Source: Bacillus nakamurai (GTDB lineage Bacteria > Bacillota > Bacilli > Bacillales > Bacillaceae). From it: a stretch of DNA of 64,000 nt. The notes beneath the pieces are model-generated. The model worked only from the letters and a program-made list of their open reading frames with translations. It searched no databases and was not told the DNA's origin. A program made the translations under genes and the position numbers. Positions within the stretch are counted from its first letter, which is position 1, and each line of letters starts with the position of its first letter. Positions 39,031 through 46,189 of the stretch are shown in pieces. Location: NCBI RefSeq assembly GCF_001584325.1, contig NZ_LSAZ01000007.1:1-64000 (forward strand). Reading direction: 5' to 3'.

Positions 39031-40212
39031 TCAGTACACCTCAAGCAGCACTGCGTCTCCTTGGGCGGCTCCGCTGCATATGGCCGCCACGCCTAAGCCG
39101 CCCCCGCGCCGCTTCAATTCGTATATGAGAGTCATGATGATTCTGGCGCCGCTTGCTCCGATAGGATGGCCGAAAGCAATCGCGCCGCCGTTTACATTTA
39201 CCTTATCGAGGCTGAAACCGGCTATTTTTTCACTTACCAGTACGACGGACGCAAACGCTTCATTCACTTCGAACAAATCAATGTCCTTAATGGAATAGCC
39301 CGTTTTTTTCAGCAACTGGATGATGGCCTCCCCCGGCGCGCTTGCAAGCTCAGAAGCCTCCAATCCGACAGAGGCGAAACCGAGAATCGAAGCAAGCGGT
39401 TTGACATTGCGCTGTGCGGCTTTTTCTTCTGACATCAGCACAAAGGCCCCCGCACCGTCGTTTACACCCGGAGCATTGCCGGCTGTGACCGTTCCGTCTT
39501 TTGTAAAAATAGGAGAAAGCTTTGCAAGCTGTTCAAGGCTTGTATCAGGGCGCGGCCCCTCATCAGCTGCTGCCGTGTGCTCTTTGCCTTTTTTGCCGGT
39601 CCATGTGACGGGGACAATTTCTTCTGCCAATTTGCCTGCTTCAGCCGCTGCCGCTGCCCGCTTCTGGCTCAGAAGGGCGTAATTGTCCTGTTCGTTTCGG
39701 GAAATGCCGTACTTTTTGGCCGCATGGCTCCCGTGAACGGCCATATGAACGTTTTCAAATGCACATGTCAATCCGTCATGCACCATTAAATCCTGAAGTA
39801 CACCGTCTCCCATCCGAGCGCCCCAGCGGCCTGCCGGCACAGCGTACGGAATGCTGCTCATACTCTCCATTCCGCCGGCGATAAGCACGTCCGCATCATG
39901 CGCCCGAATCATCTGGTCACAGAGCGTGACGGCCCTGAGCCCCGATGCGCATACCTTATTAATCGTATCAGCCGGAACGGACCAAGGAAGTCCCGCGAAC
40001 CTGGCAGCCTGCCGCGCCGGAATCTGGCCCGCGCCGGCCTGAACGACCATTCCCATGACGGCTCCTTCTGCTTCTCCGGTACTGACTCCGGCGCGCTTCA
40101 TTGCTTCTTTTACGGCAATACCGCCAAGCTCGGCCGCTTTTACCTCTTTTAATGCCCCTCCAAATTTTCCAAACGGCGTTCTAGCCGCACTTACGATTAC
40201 CGTTTTCCCCAC
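39031..40212 (-). CDS. mmgA: Acetyl-CoA acetyltransferase MmgA
   Basis: This thiolase condenses or cleaves acetoacetyl-CoA. The nucleophilic cysteine is in [11 protein letters not shown] near residue 88, the histidine in [18 protein letters not shown], and the second cysteine in [12 protein letters not shown]. The product has 393 residues. It is the first gene of mmgABCDEF, behind a SigE-like promoter and a cre site, so it should be mother-cell specific and glucose-repressed. Confidence 0.95.
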   Translation of the reverse strand: MGKTVIVSAARTPFGKFGGALKEVKAAELGGIAVKEAMKRAGVSTGEAEGAVMGMVVQAGAGQIPARQAARFAGLPWSVPADTINKVCASGLRAVTLCDQMIRAHDADVLIAGGMESMSSIPYAVPAGRWGARMGDGVLQDLMVHDGLTCAFENVHMAVHGSHAAKKYGISRNEQDNYALLSQKRAAAAAEAGKLAEEIVPVTWTGKKGKEHTAAADEGPRPDTSLEQLAKLSPIFTKDGTVTAGNAPGVNDGAGAFVLMSEEKAAQRNVKPLASILGFASVGLEASELASAPGEAIIQLLKKTGYSIKDIDLFEVNEAFASVVLVSEKIAGFSLDKVNVNGGAIAFGHPIGASGARIIMTLIYELKRRGGGLGVAAICSGAAQGDAVLLEVY

Positions 40213-40239
40213 AATTTTGCCTCACTTTCATCAAGATAA

Positions 40240-40253
40240 AGATAACGCTTACA
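40240..40253 (-). promoter_or_regulatory. CcpA cre site of the mmg operon
   Basis: TGTAAGCGTTATCT on the minus strand matches TGWAANCGNTNWCA at all but the last position. It lies just downstream of the predicted transcription start, where CcpA would block elongation or initiation. Confidence 0.85.
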
Positions 40254-40269
40254 CAAAACGCCCTGTTTG

Positions 40270-40298
40270 ATTATATGATGCCTCTGATGATGTTATGA
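40270..40298 (-). promoter_or_regulatory. Predicted SigE promoter of mmgA
   Basis: On the minus strand TCATAAC (40298-40292) and CATATAAT (40277-40270) are separated by 14 bp, close to the SigE consensus. The mmg operon is SigE-dependent in B. subtilis. Confidence 0.7.
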
Positions 40299-40310
40299 TT
40301 TTTGCCCATT

Positions 40311-40341
40311 AAAAAAAGAAGACTGTTTAAACAGCCTTCTT
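40311..40341 (-). terminator. Terminator after yqiK
   Basis: AAGAAGGCTGTTT and AAACAGTCTTCTT on the minus strand form a hairpin with one mismatch, followed by seven T. Confidence 0.82.
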
Positions 40342-41077
40342 ATTTGCCGCATTCTTCCCTTACAGAAACAGCCTGCTCGGGATAATCTGTAAAAAACGCA
40401 TCGGCTCCCGCCTTTATCAGCCATTTCATATCTTCGGGGCGATTGACGGTAAATGGACGCAGCGCCACCTGATTCTTCGCCAAATGTTTCACGGCTTCCG
40501 CACTGACAGCAGGCGTGCCAAGCTTCGGATGATAACCCGAGGCCGGAATCGCTGCCGCGTACCGTTCAGGCTGATGAATCACATCCATTGTCAGCACCGC
40601 TCTTTCAATATCGGGTGCAAGTGTATGACAAAGCGCCATGCTCTCATGATTAAACGAAGAAAAAATGATGCGTTTTTCCAGTCCGTAAAACCTGACCTTC
40701 TTTATGACTTCTTCTTCCATTCCTTCGTAACGGAATATGCTGTTTTTCAGCTCAATATTGATCAGAAAATCAGCCTTTTCCGCCAAGCGCAGTACATCTG
40801 ACAGAAGCGGCACTCTGACGCCTTTAAAGGAATCTTTCCATTTGCCGGCGGCACTGGCGGTTCTGATTTTCTCATACGCCGTATCTTTCACAAAGCCTTT
40901 CAGCGTCGTGGTTCGGTCAAGTGCTTCATCGTGAATGACCACGATGCGGCCGTCTTTTGTCATTTGTACGTCAAGCTCGATTCCGTCCGCGCCCGCCTCA
41001 ATTGCTTTTGTAAAAGCAAGCATTGTATTTTCGGGATAGTGTCCCGACGCCCCCCGATGGGCAAAGATATTTGTCAT
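40340..41077 (-). CDS. yqiK: Glycerophosphodiester phosphodiesterase YqiK
   Basis: This 245-residue GDPD-family TIM barrel hydrolyses glycerophosphodiesters to glycerol-3-phosphate and an alcohol. The catalytic HRGASGHYPENTMLAF is at the N-terminus and the metal site is ELDVQMTKDGRIVVIHDE near residue 38. There is no signal peptide, so it is probably cytosolic, unlike secreted GlpQ. It is a single gene between the mmg operon and yqiI. Confidence 0.92.
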   Translation of the reverse strand: MTNIFAHRGASGHYPENTMLAFTKAIEAGADGIELDVQMTKDGRIVVIHDEALDRTTTLKGFVKDTAYEKIRTASAAGKWKDSFKGVRVPLLSDVLRLAEKADFLINIELKNSIFRYEGMEEEVIKKVRFYGLEKRIIFSSFNHESMALCHTLAPDIERAVLTMDVIHQPERYAAAIPASGYHPKLGTPAVSAEAVKHLAKNQVALRPFTVNRPEDMKWLIKAGADAFFTDYPEQAVSVREECGK

Positions 41078-41162
41078 ATGTCACCTCAGGTGTTTGTCAT
41101 CGGTTTTCTATATTATAATCGTTTATGCAAGAAGGGAGGGCGCCATTTACACACTTTTTACA

Positions 41163-41791
41163 TTACTGATTTTCATAATAGGCTTTGATGCCGTTTACGA
41201 CAGCATCGGCCGCTTGTTCTTGGCCGCTGTTGTTTTTCAGCTTGTCCGCATCTGAAGGATTTTTGTGATAAAACCTAATTCAGCGAGCACACTCGGCATT
41301 TTTGAATATGTAATAACATAAAATGGCGCTTCTTTTACGCCTCTGTCTTTCATATCTAAGGACGAGACAAGCTGATGCTGAATTTCTGAAGCGAGCCTTT
41401 CACTGTTTGCTCCTTCATATGCCGAATTAAAATATGTTTCAGTTCCCGCCGCTGATGTTACGCCTGAATTCGTGTGCAGACTGACGAACAAATCAGATTG
41501 GCTGGCGCTTGCTTTAGCCACTCTCTCCTCCAGGCTTAAAAAGGTATCGTCAGTTCTTGAAGCCGCCGTTTTTGCGCCTTCTGCACTCAGTTTAGCTATG
41601 ACTCGATTTGAAACAGCTGCATTCACGTTTTTCTCCAATAATCCGCTGCCCGAAGCTCCGCTGTCCCCGCCGCCATGCCCAGCGTCAATGTAGATGGTTT
41701 TTCCTTGTATCGGTTCGGCTGCATAGACTGACGGTGCCAGCAGCATCAAAGCCGCACCGAATGCGGCAGCGCTTTTCGTTAGTAACCCCAC
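41163..41791 (-). pseudogene. yqiI: N-acetylmuramoyl-L-alanine amidase YqiI, frameshifted near C-terminus
   Basis: This is a secreted Amidase_3 cell-wall hydrolase. A signal peptide is followed by the zinc motif IDAGHGGGDSGASG, the glutamate in LLEKNVN, and the second histidine in SLHTNSG. The intact frame ends early, after LAELGFITK, at 41237. One base inserted into the T5 run at 41260-41264 would restore NPSDADKLKNNSGQEQAAD and continue to TAA at 41163, about 209 residues in total, near the B. subtilis length. The catalytic glutamate in LAELGF precedes the shift, so the truncated protein of 184 residues might retain some activity. A sequencing error in the homopolymer is also possible. Confidence 0.8.
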
Positions 41792-41810
41792 GTTTTTTTC
41801 CTCCCCTTTG

Positions 41811-42104
41811 TCACTTGTTGTTTTCTCTTTTCATTTCCTCAAGACGTAATCGTCCGCTGCTCTCTTTTTTATAGGTGATTTGTACCGCCGTATGTTCAGG
41901 CAGAGACTGACATTCAAATCGCTTAGCCGGAGGCACCTTTACCTTTTGCCGTTGGCCGTCAATTTCCACCGCGATTGTATCTTGATCGGTTGTTTTGATA
42001 TAGATCCCTTCCTGTGTAAATGACGGTGCTGAATCCGCCTCCGCGGTGTAATCGCAGCCTGATAACAGCCATGCGGTGAAGATCAGCAGAATGACAGACT
42101 TCAC
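41811..42104 (-). CDS. yqiH: Putative lipoprotein YqiH
   Basis: This protein of about 97 residues has a lipoprotein signal peptide ending LLSGC, followed by a small, mostly beta-type domain with no recognised motif. GTG at 42104, close after GAGGTGG, is the likely start; the frame continues upstream to 42191 without a better site. It is next to the cell-wall hydrolase gene yqiI. The function is unknown. Confidence 0.82.
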   Translation of the reverse strand: MKSVILLIFTAWLLSGCDYTAEADSAPSFTQEGIYIKTTDQDTIAVEIDGQRQKVKVPPAKRFECQSLPEHTAVQITYKKESSGRLRLEEMKRENNK

Positions 42105-42191
42105 TAGACCACCTCTTTCTTGTTCGGCTTTATCTTTGAACAGAATGGCCGTTTTGTAAAGGGCGCCCCCTTTCACCCAGCGGTTTTCCAT

Positions 42192-42348
42192 ATTTCAGAA
42201 AAGGGCTGCAAGACCCGCTGATTACCTGAAGTTAGAAAGAAAGCAAGCTGATCAGTCTATGAAAATGGCTCTATCGGAAGGCTGCATATGCAAAATTTAA
42301 CGGAAACGGACGACTTTCTATTCATTTTGAAAAAAATCGCTTCTCAGC
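42192..42348. other. Spacer at the left edge of the strain-variable insertion
   Basis: No convincing gene was found. A 48-codon frame starts at 42288 after a GGAAGG-like site, but it reads through the terminator of the next gene in the opposite orientation and resembles no protein I know. Confidence 0.4.
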
Positions 42349-42381
42349 AAAAAGAGGGCGCATCCAAGCGCCCCCCTTTTA
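42349..42381 (-). terminator. Terminator after the ytaF-like gene
   Basis: GGGCGC pairs with GCGCCC, extended by AAAAG and CTTTT, with a T run on the minus strand. It lies about 50 bases past the stop. Confidence 0.75.
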
Positions 42382-42430
42382 GAAACCGTTCATATTTATT
42401 TCGCGTTTTTCATAGAATGAACGGGACAAC

Positions 42431-43066
42431 TTAAAAGAGCAGTGTATTAATGGCAATGATGAGAATAATCGCTCCGCTGAGCACCGTGCTGAACTGCCCG
42501 ACATGAAAGGACCCGATCCGCAATGACGCAGCTTTTTTCCCCAACATACAGCCGATCCATATGGTAAGGAAGCTTCCGACAGCAGCGGTGATGGAAATAG
42601 CGGCAGGAGACAGTCCGATTAATCCGGCGCTTAATCCATTCGTGAGTGCATTTGCTGATACGGCTACGCCGAGAACCATAGATTCCAGCATGCCGATTTC
42701 TCCTGAGCCATCGGCATCAGCAGCCTCCGGGTTTTTCAACAGACCGGAAAAACGGCTTTCTTTTTTTGATGAAACATCAACACACGCTGTCACTTGTTTT
42801 TTTCTCGGAACGGCCAGCAGGATGATGCGGATGCCGATGACGGATAAAATAAAGGCTGCCAGCAATACGGGAAGAAAGCCTGGTAAAATAGCCGAAATCC
42901 ATTTCCCAAAATAAATGCCGATATAGCTGAATAAAAAACAGATAAAAGCGATCATCATATTTGCTGCATGTGATATTTTAATTTTTCTGATACCATAAGA
43001 CATCCCCACACCTAAATTGTCGATGCTTGATGATACTGCCAATCCCAAAATCAATAACCAAGCCAT
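42431..43066 (-). CDS. YtaF/MntP-like membrane protein
   Basis: This protein of about 211 residues has six hydrophobic segments arranged as two repeats of three, each with an alanine/serine and acidic/asparagine pattern. SSSIDNLGVGMSYGIRK is in the first repeat and AVSANALTNGLSAGLIG in the second. This resembles the sporulation protein YtaF and the MntP manganese exporter family. GGAGAGGG precedes the ATG at 43066. B. subtilis carries ytaF at another locus, so this looks like an additional paralogue here. The transport substrate is not known. Confidence 0.75.
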   Translation of the reverse strand: MAWLLILGLAVSSSIDNLGVGMSYGIRKIKISHAANMMIAFICFLFSYIGIYFGKWISAILPGFLPVLLAAFILSVIGIRIILLAVPRKKQVTACVDVSSKKESRFSGLLKNPEAADADGSGEIGMLESMVLGVAVSANALTNGLSAGLIGLSPAAISITAAVGSFLTIWIGCMLGKKAASLRIGSFHVGQFSTVLSGAIILIIAINTLLF

Positions 43067-43213
43067 ATATTCCCTCTCCATTCTTTGATGTCTTTTCAAC
43101 ACGTCATGCTGTTGAATCTACACTATCCTATTCAGCTGCACAGAAAAGGTACCCGGTATTCATCAATTTATTGATCATTTATCATCATATCGGCGGAAAC
43201 GAGGTGACACCCA

Positions 43214-43846
43214 TTGACAGAGAAAAGAAACAAAGACCTTGGCCCCCTTTTAAAATCATTGCTTGAAGAGCACTCGCTCTCCATGAGAAAGCTCGGCACA
43301 CTGACAAACATTGACACGGCGACCATCTCCCGCATAATTAACGGCAAGCAAAATGCCAACTTAAAGCACCTTCAAGAATTCTCGAAACATCTGCATATTC
43401 CGCTCGAAGAATTACTTGAAGCGTCCGGCATAGATGTCGGCAATGACAAAGAAACGCCATCCCAAGACCCGCTGACCGCGATTCAGGATATGCTGAATAT
43501 GGCCGAAATGTTTGATAAGCCTTTTACGCAAGAACAAATTGAGCGTGAACTGACCAGATATGAGCAATATGCCAAAACCCAGCAGGGCCATCGCCTCATT
43601 TGTGAAGAGTTCCAAAAGAAAATGGATAATGAAGGAAGTGTCGGTCCGATTATTGATCATTTAAAAGAGATGCACCTTCAATATATGGATGAATCGACCC
43701 CGCCCGAAGACCGCGCCATCCTCGGAAGCGCTTTGCTATATTTTATTTTGGCGACGGATGTGATCCCCGATTATATGTTTCCGATCGGCTATTTGGATGA
43801 CGCAATCGCCGTTCAAATCGCTTTACACCGTCTGAAAAAGACGTGA
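43214..43846 (+). CDS. HTH (XRE) and DUF1232 protein
   Basis: The N-terminal part (residues about 8-65) is an XRE/Cro-type helix-turn-helix: SMRKLGTLTNIDTATISRI then NGKQNANLKHLQEFSKHL. The C-terminal part (about 165-210) is a DUF1232/YkvA-like segment with LLYFILATDVIPDYMFPIGY and LDDAIAVQIALHRL. A linker with an acidic helical stretch lies between. Translation begins at TTG 43214, six bases after GAGGTGA. It is divergent from the YtaF-like gene and may regulate this small cluster. The combination is known in Bacillus, but its role is not. Confidence 0.8.
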   Translation: MTEKRNKDLGPLLKSLLEEHSLSMRKLGTLTNIDTATISRIINGKQNANLKHLQEFSKHLHIPLEELLEASGIDVGNDKETPSQDPLTAIQDMLNMAEMFDKPFTQEQIERELTRYEQYAKTQQGHRLICEEFQKKMDNEGSVGPIIDHLKEMHLQYMDESTPPEDRAILGSALLYFILATDVIPDYMFPIGYLDDAIAVQIALHRLKKT

Positions 43847-43848
43847 CG

Positions 43849-43873
43849 GCGCTTTTTGAGAAAAGCGCTTTTT
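43849..43873 (+). terminator. Terminator after the HTH-DUF1232 gene
   Basis: GCGCTTTT and AAAAGCGC form a perfect 8-bp stem with a TGAG loop, followed by five T. Confidence 0.85.
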
Positions 43874-43906
43874 GTGTTGAAAAATATGAAACACGGTATT
43901 ACAGTT

Positions 43907-43936
43907 TTGTCAAAACAGAGACAGCTGTCATATGAT
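43907..43936 (+). promoter_or_regulatory. Predicted promoter of the 31-residue ORF
   Basis: TTGTCA at 43907-43912 and TATGAT at 43931-43936 are separated by 18 bp, 32 bases before the small ORF. Confidence 0.6.
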
Positions 43937-43968
43937 ACATCAACCTAAGAAAAAGGAGGGTGTCTTCT

Positions 43969-44064
43969 ATGGACAGCAACACAGTTATCGCAGTGTGCGC
44001 TCTGTTAAGTGTTGTGATTCAGATCGGAACGATATTCGCCGCGGGAAAGTGTAACAAAGAATGA
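43969..44064 (+). CDS. Hydrophobic 31-residue peptide, unknown
   Basis: The frame starts MDSNTVIAVCALLSVVI, continues as one hydrophobic helix and ends with the polar tail AAGKCNKE. AAGGAGGG lies nine bases before the ATG and a good promoter precedes it, so it is likely expressed. It contains two cysteines. It could be a small membrane peptide or a type I toxin-like peptide, but I do not recognise it and no antisense RNA was identified. Confidence 0.6.
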   Translation: MDSNTVIAVCALLSVVIQIGTIFAAGKCNKE

Positions 44065-44098
44065 CGAATTCGATTTGACGGGATTTTTTCGGAGGCGT

Positions 44099-44140
44099 AT
44101 GCTTATAAATAACCTTGTAAAGATAAGAAAGAAGATATGA
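44099..44140 (+). CDS. 13-codon upstream ORF coupled to the 47-residue peptide
   Basis: MLINNLVKIRKKI follows GGAGG by three bases. Its TGA overlaps the ATG of the next ORF as ATGA (44137-44140). The next ORF lacks a strong ribosome-binding site, so the short ORF may deliver ribosomes to it. Confidence 0.45.
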   Translation: MLINNLVKIRKKI

Positions 44141-44280
44141 ATATGAAAAAAATTATCCTCCTTTTCGCTGCTGCTGTTATATTCAGCTCGATCGGCCATC
44201 AGATTTCAGGCGGTTATAAGGCCCCTGAAAAAGAGCGAAGAAAACCGCTCCATACGCTTAAATGGCTGAGCCGGTCGTAA
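44137..44280 (+). CDS. Small secreted peptide, unknown
   Basis: The 47-residue product has a signal-peptide layout: MNMKKIILLFAAAVIFSS, then a polar, basic tail containing KERRKPLHTLKWLSRS. The form resembles short secreted or Phr-like pro-peptides, but no Rap gene is adjacent and I do not recognise the family. Its own ribosome-binding site is weak; it is probably coupled to the upstream short ORF. It sits between the HTH-DUF1232 region and yqiG. Confidence 0.5.
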   Translation: MNMKKIILLFAAAVIFSSIGHQISGGYKAPEKERRKPLHTLKWLSRS

Positions 44281-44368
44281 AATGGAAGAAGCATAAGCAA
44301 ATTAATTGCACACAATTCAAACATGGGCTAGTATACTGTCGAGTCAAACTCCTAAGGAAGAAGGCGAA

Positions 44369-45490
44369 ATGATGAAGCAAAAATACAAACCGCTGTTTGA
44401 ACCGTTTACGTTTCAAAGCGGCGTCACCATACCAAACAGGATCACGGTTGCACCGATGACCCACTATTCATCCAATGAAGACGGAACGATATCTGACCGG
44501 GAAATCAGCTACATTATCCCGCGGTCAAAAGAGATGGGCATGGTCATTACAGCATGCGCAAACGTAACACCGGACGGCAAAGCGTTTCCGGGTCAGCCTG
44601 CCATCCATGATGATTCCCACATTCCAGGCTTGCGCAGACTCGCCGAGACCATTCAATCACAAGGAGCGAAGGCCATTGTTCAAATCCATCACGGCGGATT
44701 GGAATGCCCTCCTGAGCTCGTGCCGGACGAAGACGTCGTCAGCCCGAGCGGTGCAGAAGAAAACGGCAGTCAAACGGCCCGGGCCCTTACTGAACAAGAG
44801 GTTGAACATATCGTAAAAGCGTTCGGCGACGCAACGCGAAGAGCGATTGAAGCAGGTTTTGACGGCGTAGAAATTCACGGGGCAAACGGCTACTTAATTC
44901 AGCAATTTTATTCCCCGAAAACAAATCAGCGCACAGACCGCTGGGGCGGAAGCGCTGAGAAACGATTAGCTTTCCCGCTTGCCGTCGTTGACGCAGCCAA
45001 AAAAGCGATCGCCGAACACGCAAAGGCTCCGTTTGTGCTCGGTTACCGCCTGTCACCCGAAGAACCGGAAACACCGGGTCTTACAATGACCGAAACGTTC
45101 ACGCTAGTTGATGCGCTAGCAGAAAAAAACTTGGATTACTTGCATATTTCACTGATGGACGTCCATTCCAAAGCACGCCGCGGGGCAGATGTTACACGGA
45201 CCCGAATGGATTTGCTGAACGAACGTGTCGGTCAAAAAGTGCCGCTGATTGCAGTCGGTTCCATCTATACTGCAGACGAAGCGCTGGCCGTGATAGAAAG
45301 CGGAATTCCATTAGTGGCTTTGGGACGCGTCATCTTAATTGATCCTGAATGGGCGGTGAAAATTAAGGAAAGCCGTGAACAGGATATTGAAAAAGTCATC
45401 AAAGCTTCTGATAAAGAAAAATACCGCCTCCCTGATCCGTTATGGGAAATGATTAAAAACACACGCGGCTGGGTGCCGTTTGAGGAGTAA
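44369..45490 (+). CDS. yqiG: NADH-dependent flavin oxidoreductase YqiG
   Basis: This FMN TIM-barrel enzyme of the old yellow enzyme family has about 373 residues. The substrate-contact region GVEIHGANGYLIQQFYSP is in the middle and VGSIYTADEALAV and ALGRVILIDPEWAVK lie near the C-terminus. AAGGAAG and AAGG precede adjacent ATG codons at 44369 and 44372; either may be used. A -10 TATACT at 44332-44337 lies upstream. It is related to namA but lacks the MCMYSS cysteine motif and has APMTHYSSN instead. The electron acceptor is unknown. Confidence 0.9.
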   Translation: MMKQKYKPLFEPFTFQSGVTIPNRITVAPMTHYSSNEDGTISDREISYIIPRSKEMGMVITACANVTPDGKAFPGQPAIHDDSHIPGLRRLAETIQSQGAKAIVQIHHGGLECPPELVPDEDVVSPSGAEENGSQTARALTEQEVEHIVKAFGDATRRAIEAGFDGVEIHGANGYLIQQFYSPKTNQRTDRWGGSAEKRLAFPLAVVDAAKKAIAEHAKAPFVLGYRLSPEEPETPGLTMTETFTLVDALAEKNLDYLHISLMDVHSKARRGADVTRTRMDLLNERVGQKVPLIAVGSIYTADEALAVIESGIPLVALGRVILIDPEWAVKIKESREQDIEKVIKASDKEKYRLPDPLWEMIKNTRGWVPFEE

Positions 45491-45502
45491 CCTATATGAG
45501 AA

Positions 45503-45532
45503 GAAACTGCCGGGGCTTCCGGCAGTTTTTTT
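45503..45532 (+). terminator. Terminator after yqiG
   Basis: AAACTGCCGG and CCGGCAGTTT form a 10-bp stem followed by a T run. Confidence 0.9.
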
Positions 45533-45542
45533 CACCCATAAA

Positions 45543-45613
45543 ATTTTTGCCGCTTTGTTTAATCTCATTCAAAATAACAGCATACATATAGTTAGTAGAT
45601 TCATAGAAAGGAG
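45543..45613 (+). repeat. Upstream block shared by the two gerP-like genes, copy 1
   Basis: This stretch and 45899-45968 share TTTGCCGCT, GTTTAATC, and CATATAGTTAGTAGATT followed by a GGAGAC ribosome site. The promoter of the first gene was probably duplicated with it. Confidence 0.7.
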
Positions 45614-45620
45614 ACCGTAT

Positions 45621-45836
45621 ATGATGGCTGGTTTTCCTATTAATATTAACAGCGTATCCGGGAACGGAGTTGTCAATGTCGGCGGCGCATTTTCGATAAG
45701 TCCGTTAACCGTATCAAAAAGCGTCTTCGGGTCCGGGGGTTCTAATACGGGAATTGTGATCGAAAATAACTTTTTCAGCGCAACAAATTCAGTAAGCTCC
45801 CAATTTTCAGATCAAAATGTGGTAAAAACGATATAA
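45621..45836 (+). CDS. GerPA/GerPF-like spore germination protein 1
   Basis: This 71-residue protein of the GerPA/GerPF family starts MMAGFPININSVSGNG, continues with VVNVGGAFSISPL and ends QFSDQNVVK. Such proteins help nutrients pass the spore coat. AAAGGAGA precedes the ATG. The genes of the classical gerP operon lie elsewhere in B. subtilis; this is an extra pair near spo0A. Expression late in sporulation is inferred from the family. Confidence 0.82.
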   Translation: MMAGFPININSVSGNGVVNVGGAFSISPLTVSKSVFGSGGSNTGIVIENNFFSATNSVSSQFSDQNVVKTI

Positions 45837-45854
45837 CGAGGTGACAACCTCCAT

Positions 45855-45883
45855 CCGGCTGCAGGAAAGCCGGTCTTTTTTTT
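45855..45883 (+). terminator. Terminator after gerP-like gene 1
   Basis: CCGGCT and AGCCGG form a stem around a short loop with T residues after it. Confidence 0.82.
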
Positions 45884-45898
45884 GTTTTCTCAAAATTT

Positions 45899-45968
45899 TT
45901 GCCGCTCCGTTTAATCCAATTTACAAAAAAAGCGTACATATAGTTAGTAGATTGCAGGGAAAGGAGAC
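45899..45968 (+). repeat. Upstream block shared by the two gerP-like genes, copy 2
   Basis: This is the second copy of the block described at 45543. The conserved core includes TACATATAGTTAGTAGATT and GGAAAGGAGAC, with differences outside it. Confidence 0.7.
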
Positions 45969-45976
45969 AAAATAGC

Positions 45977-46189
45977 ATGATCGGTTTCCCTATTAATATT
46001 AACAACGTATCAGGAAACGGAGTTGTCAATGTCGGCGGCGCGTTTACCATCAGCCCTTTAACCGCTTCAAAAACAGTGTTCGGTTCCGGAGGTTTAAATA
46101 CCGGAATTGTCATCGAAAACAACTTTGTAAGCCAGGCCAAAATGATCGATCACCAATTTTCAGATCAGAATGTTGTGAAATCGTTTTAG
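45977..46189 (+). CDS. GerPA/GerPF-like spore germination protein 2
   Basis: This 70-residue paralogue matches the first at most positions: GFPININNVSGNGVVNVGG, then FTISPLTASKTVFGSGG and NHQFSDQNVVKSF-like ending (seen as HQFSDQNVVKSF). The main differences are near residues 50-58. AAAGGAGA precedes the ATG at 45977. The two genes and their upstream regions form a tandem duplication. A stem without a T run (GAGCAGGG with CCCTGCTC, 46216-46243) lies downstream. Confidence 0.82.
   Translation: MIGFPININNVSGNGVVNVGGAFTISPLTASKTVFGSGGLNTGIVIENNFVSQAKMIDHQFSDQNVVKSF

Noticed and set aside
42288-42434. 48-codon plus-strand frame after a GGAAGG-like site
   Set aside because: It reads across the opposite-strand terminator and the end of the ytaF-like gene, has no promoter and resembles no known protein.
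43969-44064. Type I toxin of the BsrG/TxpA class
   Set aside because: The hydrophobic peptide has a similar form, but I saw no matching antisense promoter or family motif, so it is left as unknown.
44137-44280. Phr quorum-sensing pro-peptide
   Set aside because: No Rap phosphatase gene lies upstream, and the tail does not show a clear Phr pentapeptide.
44306-44337. SigA promoter of yqiG with -35 TTGCAC
   Set aside because: The spacing to TATACT is 20 bp, longer than normal, so only the -10 is noted.
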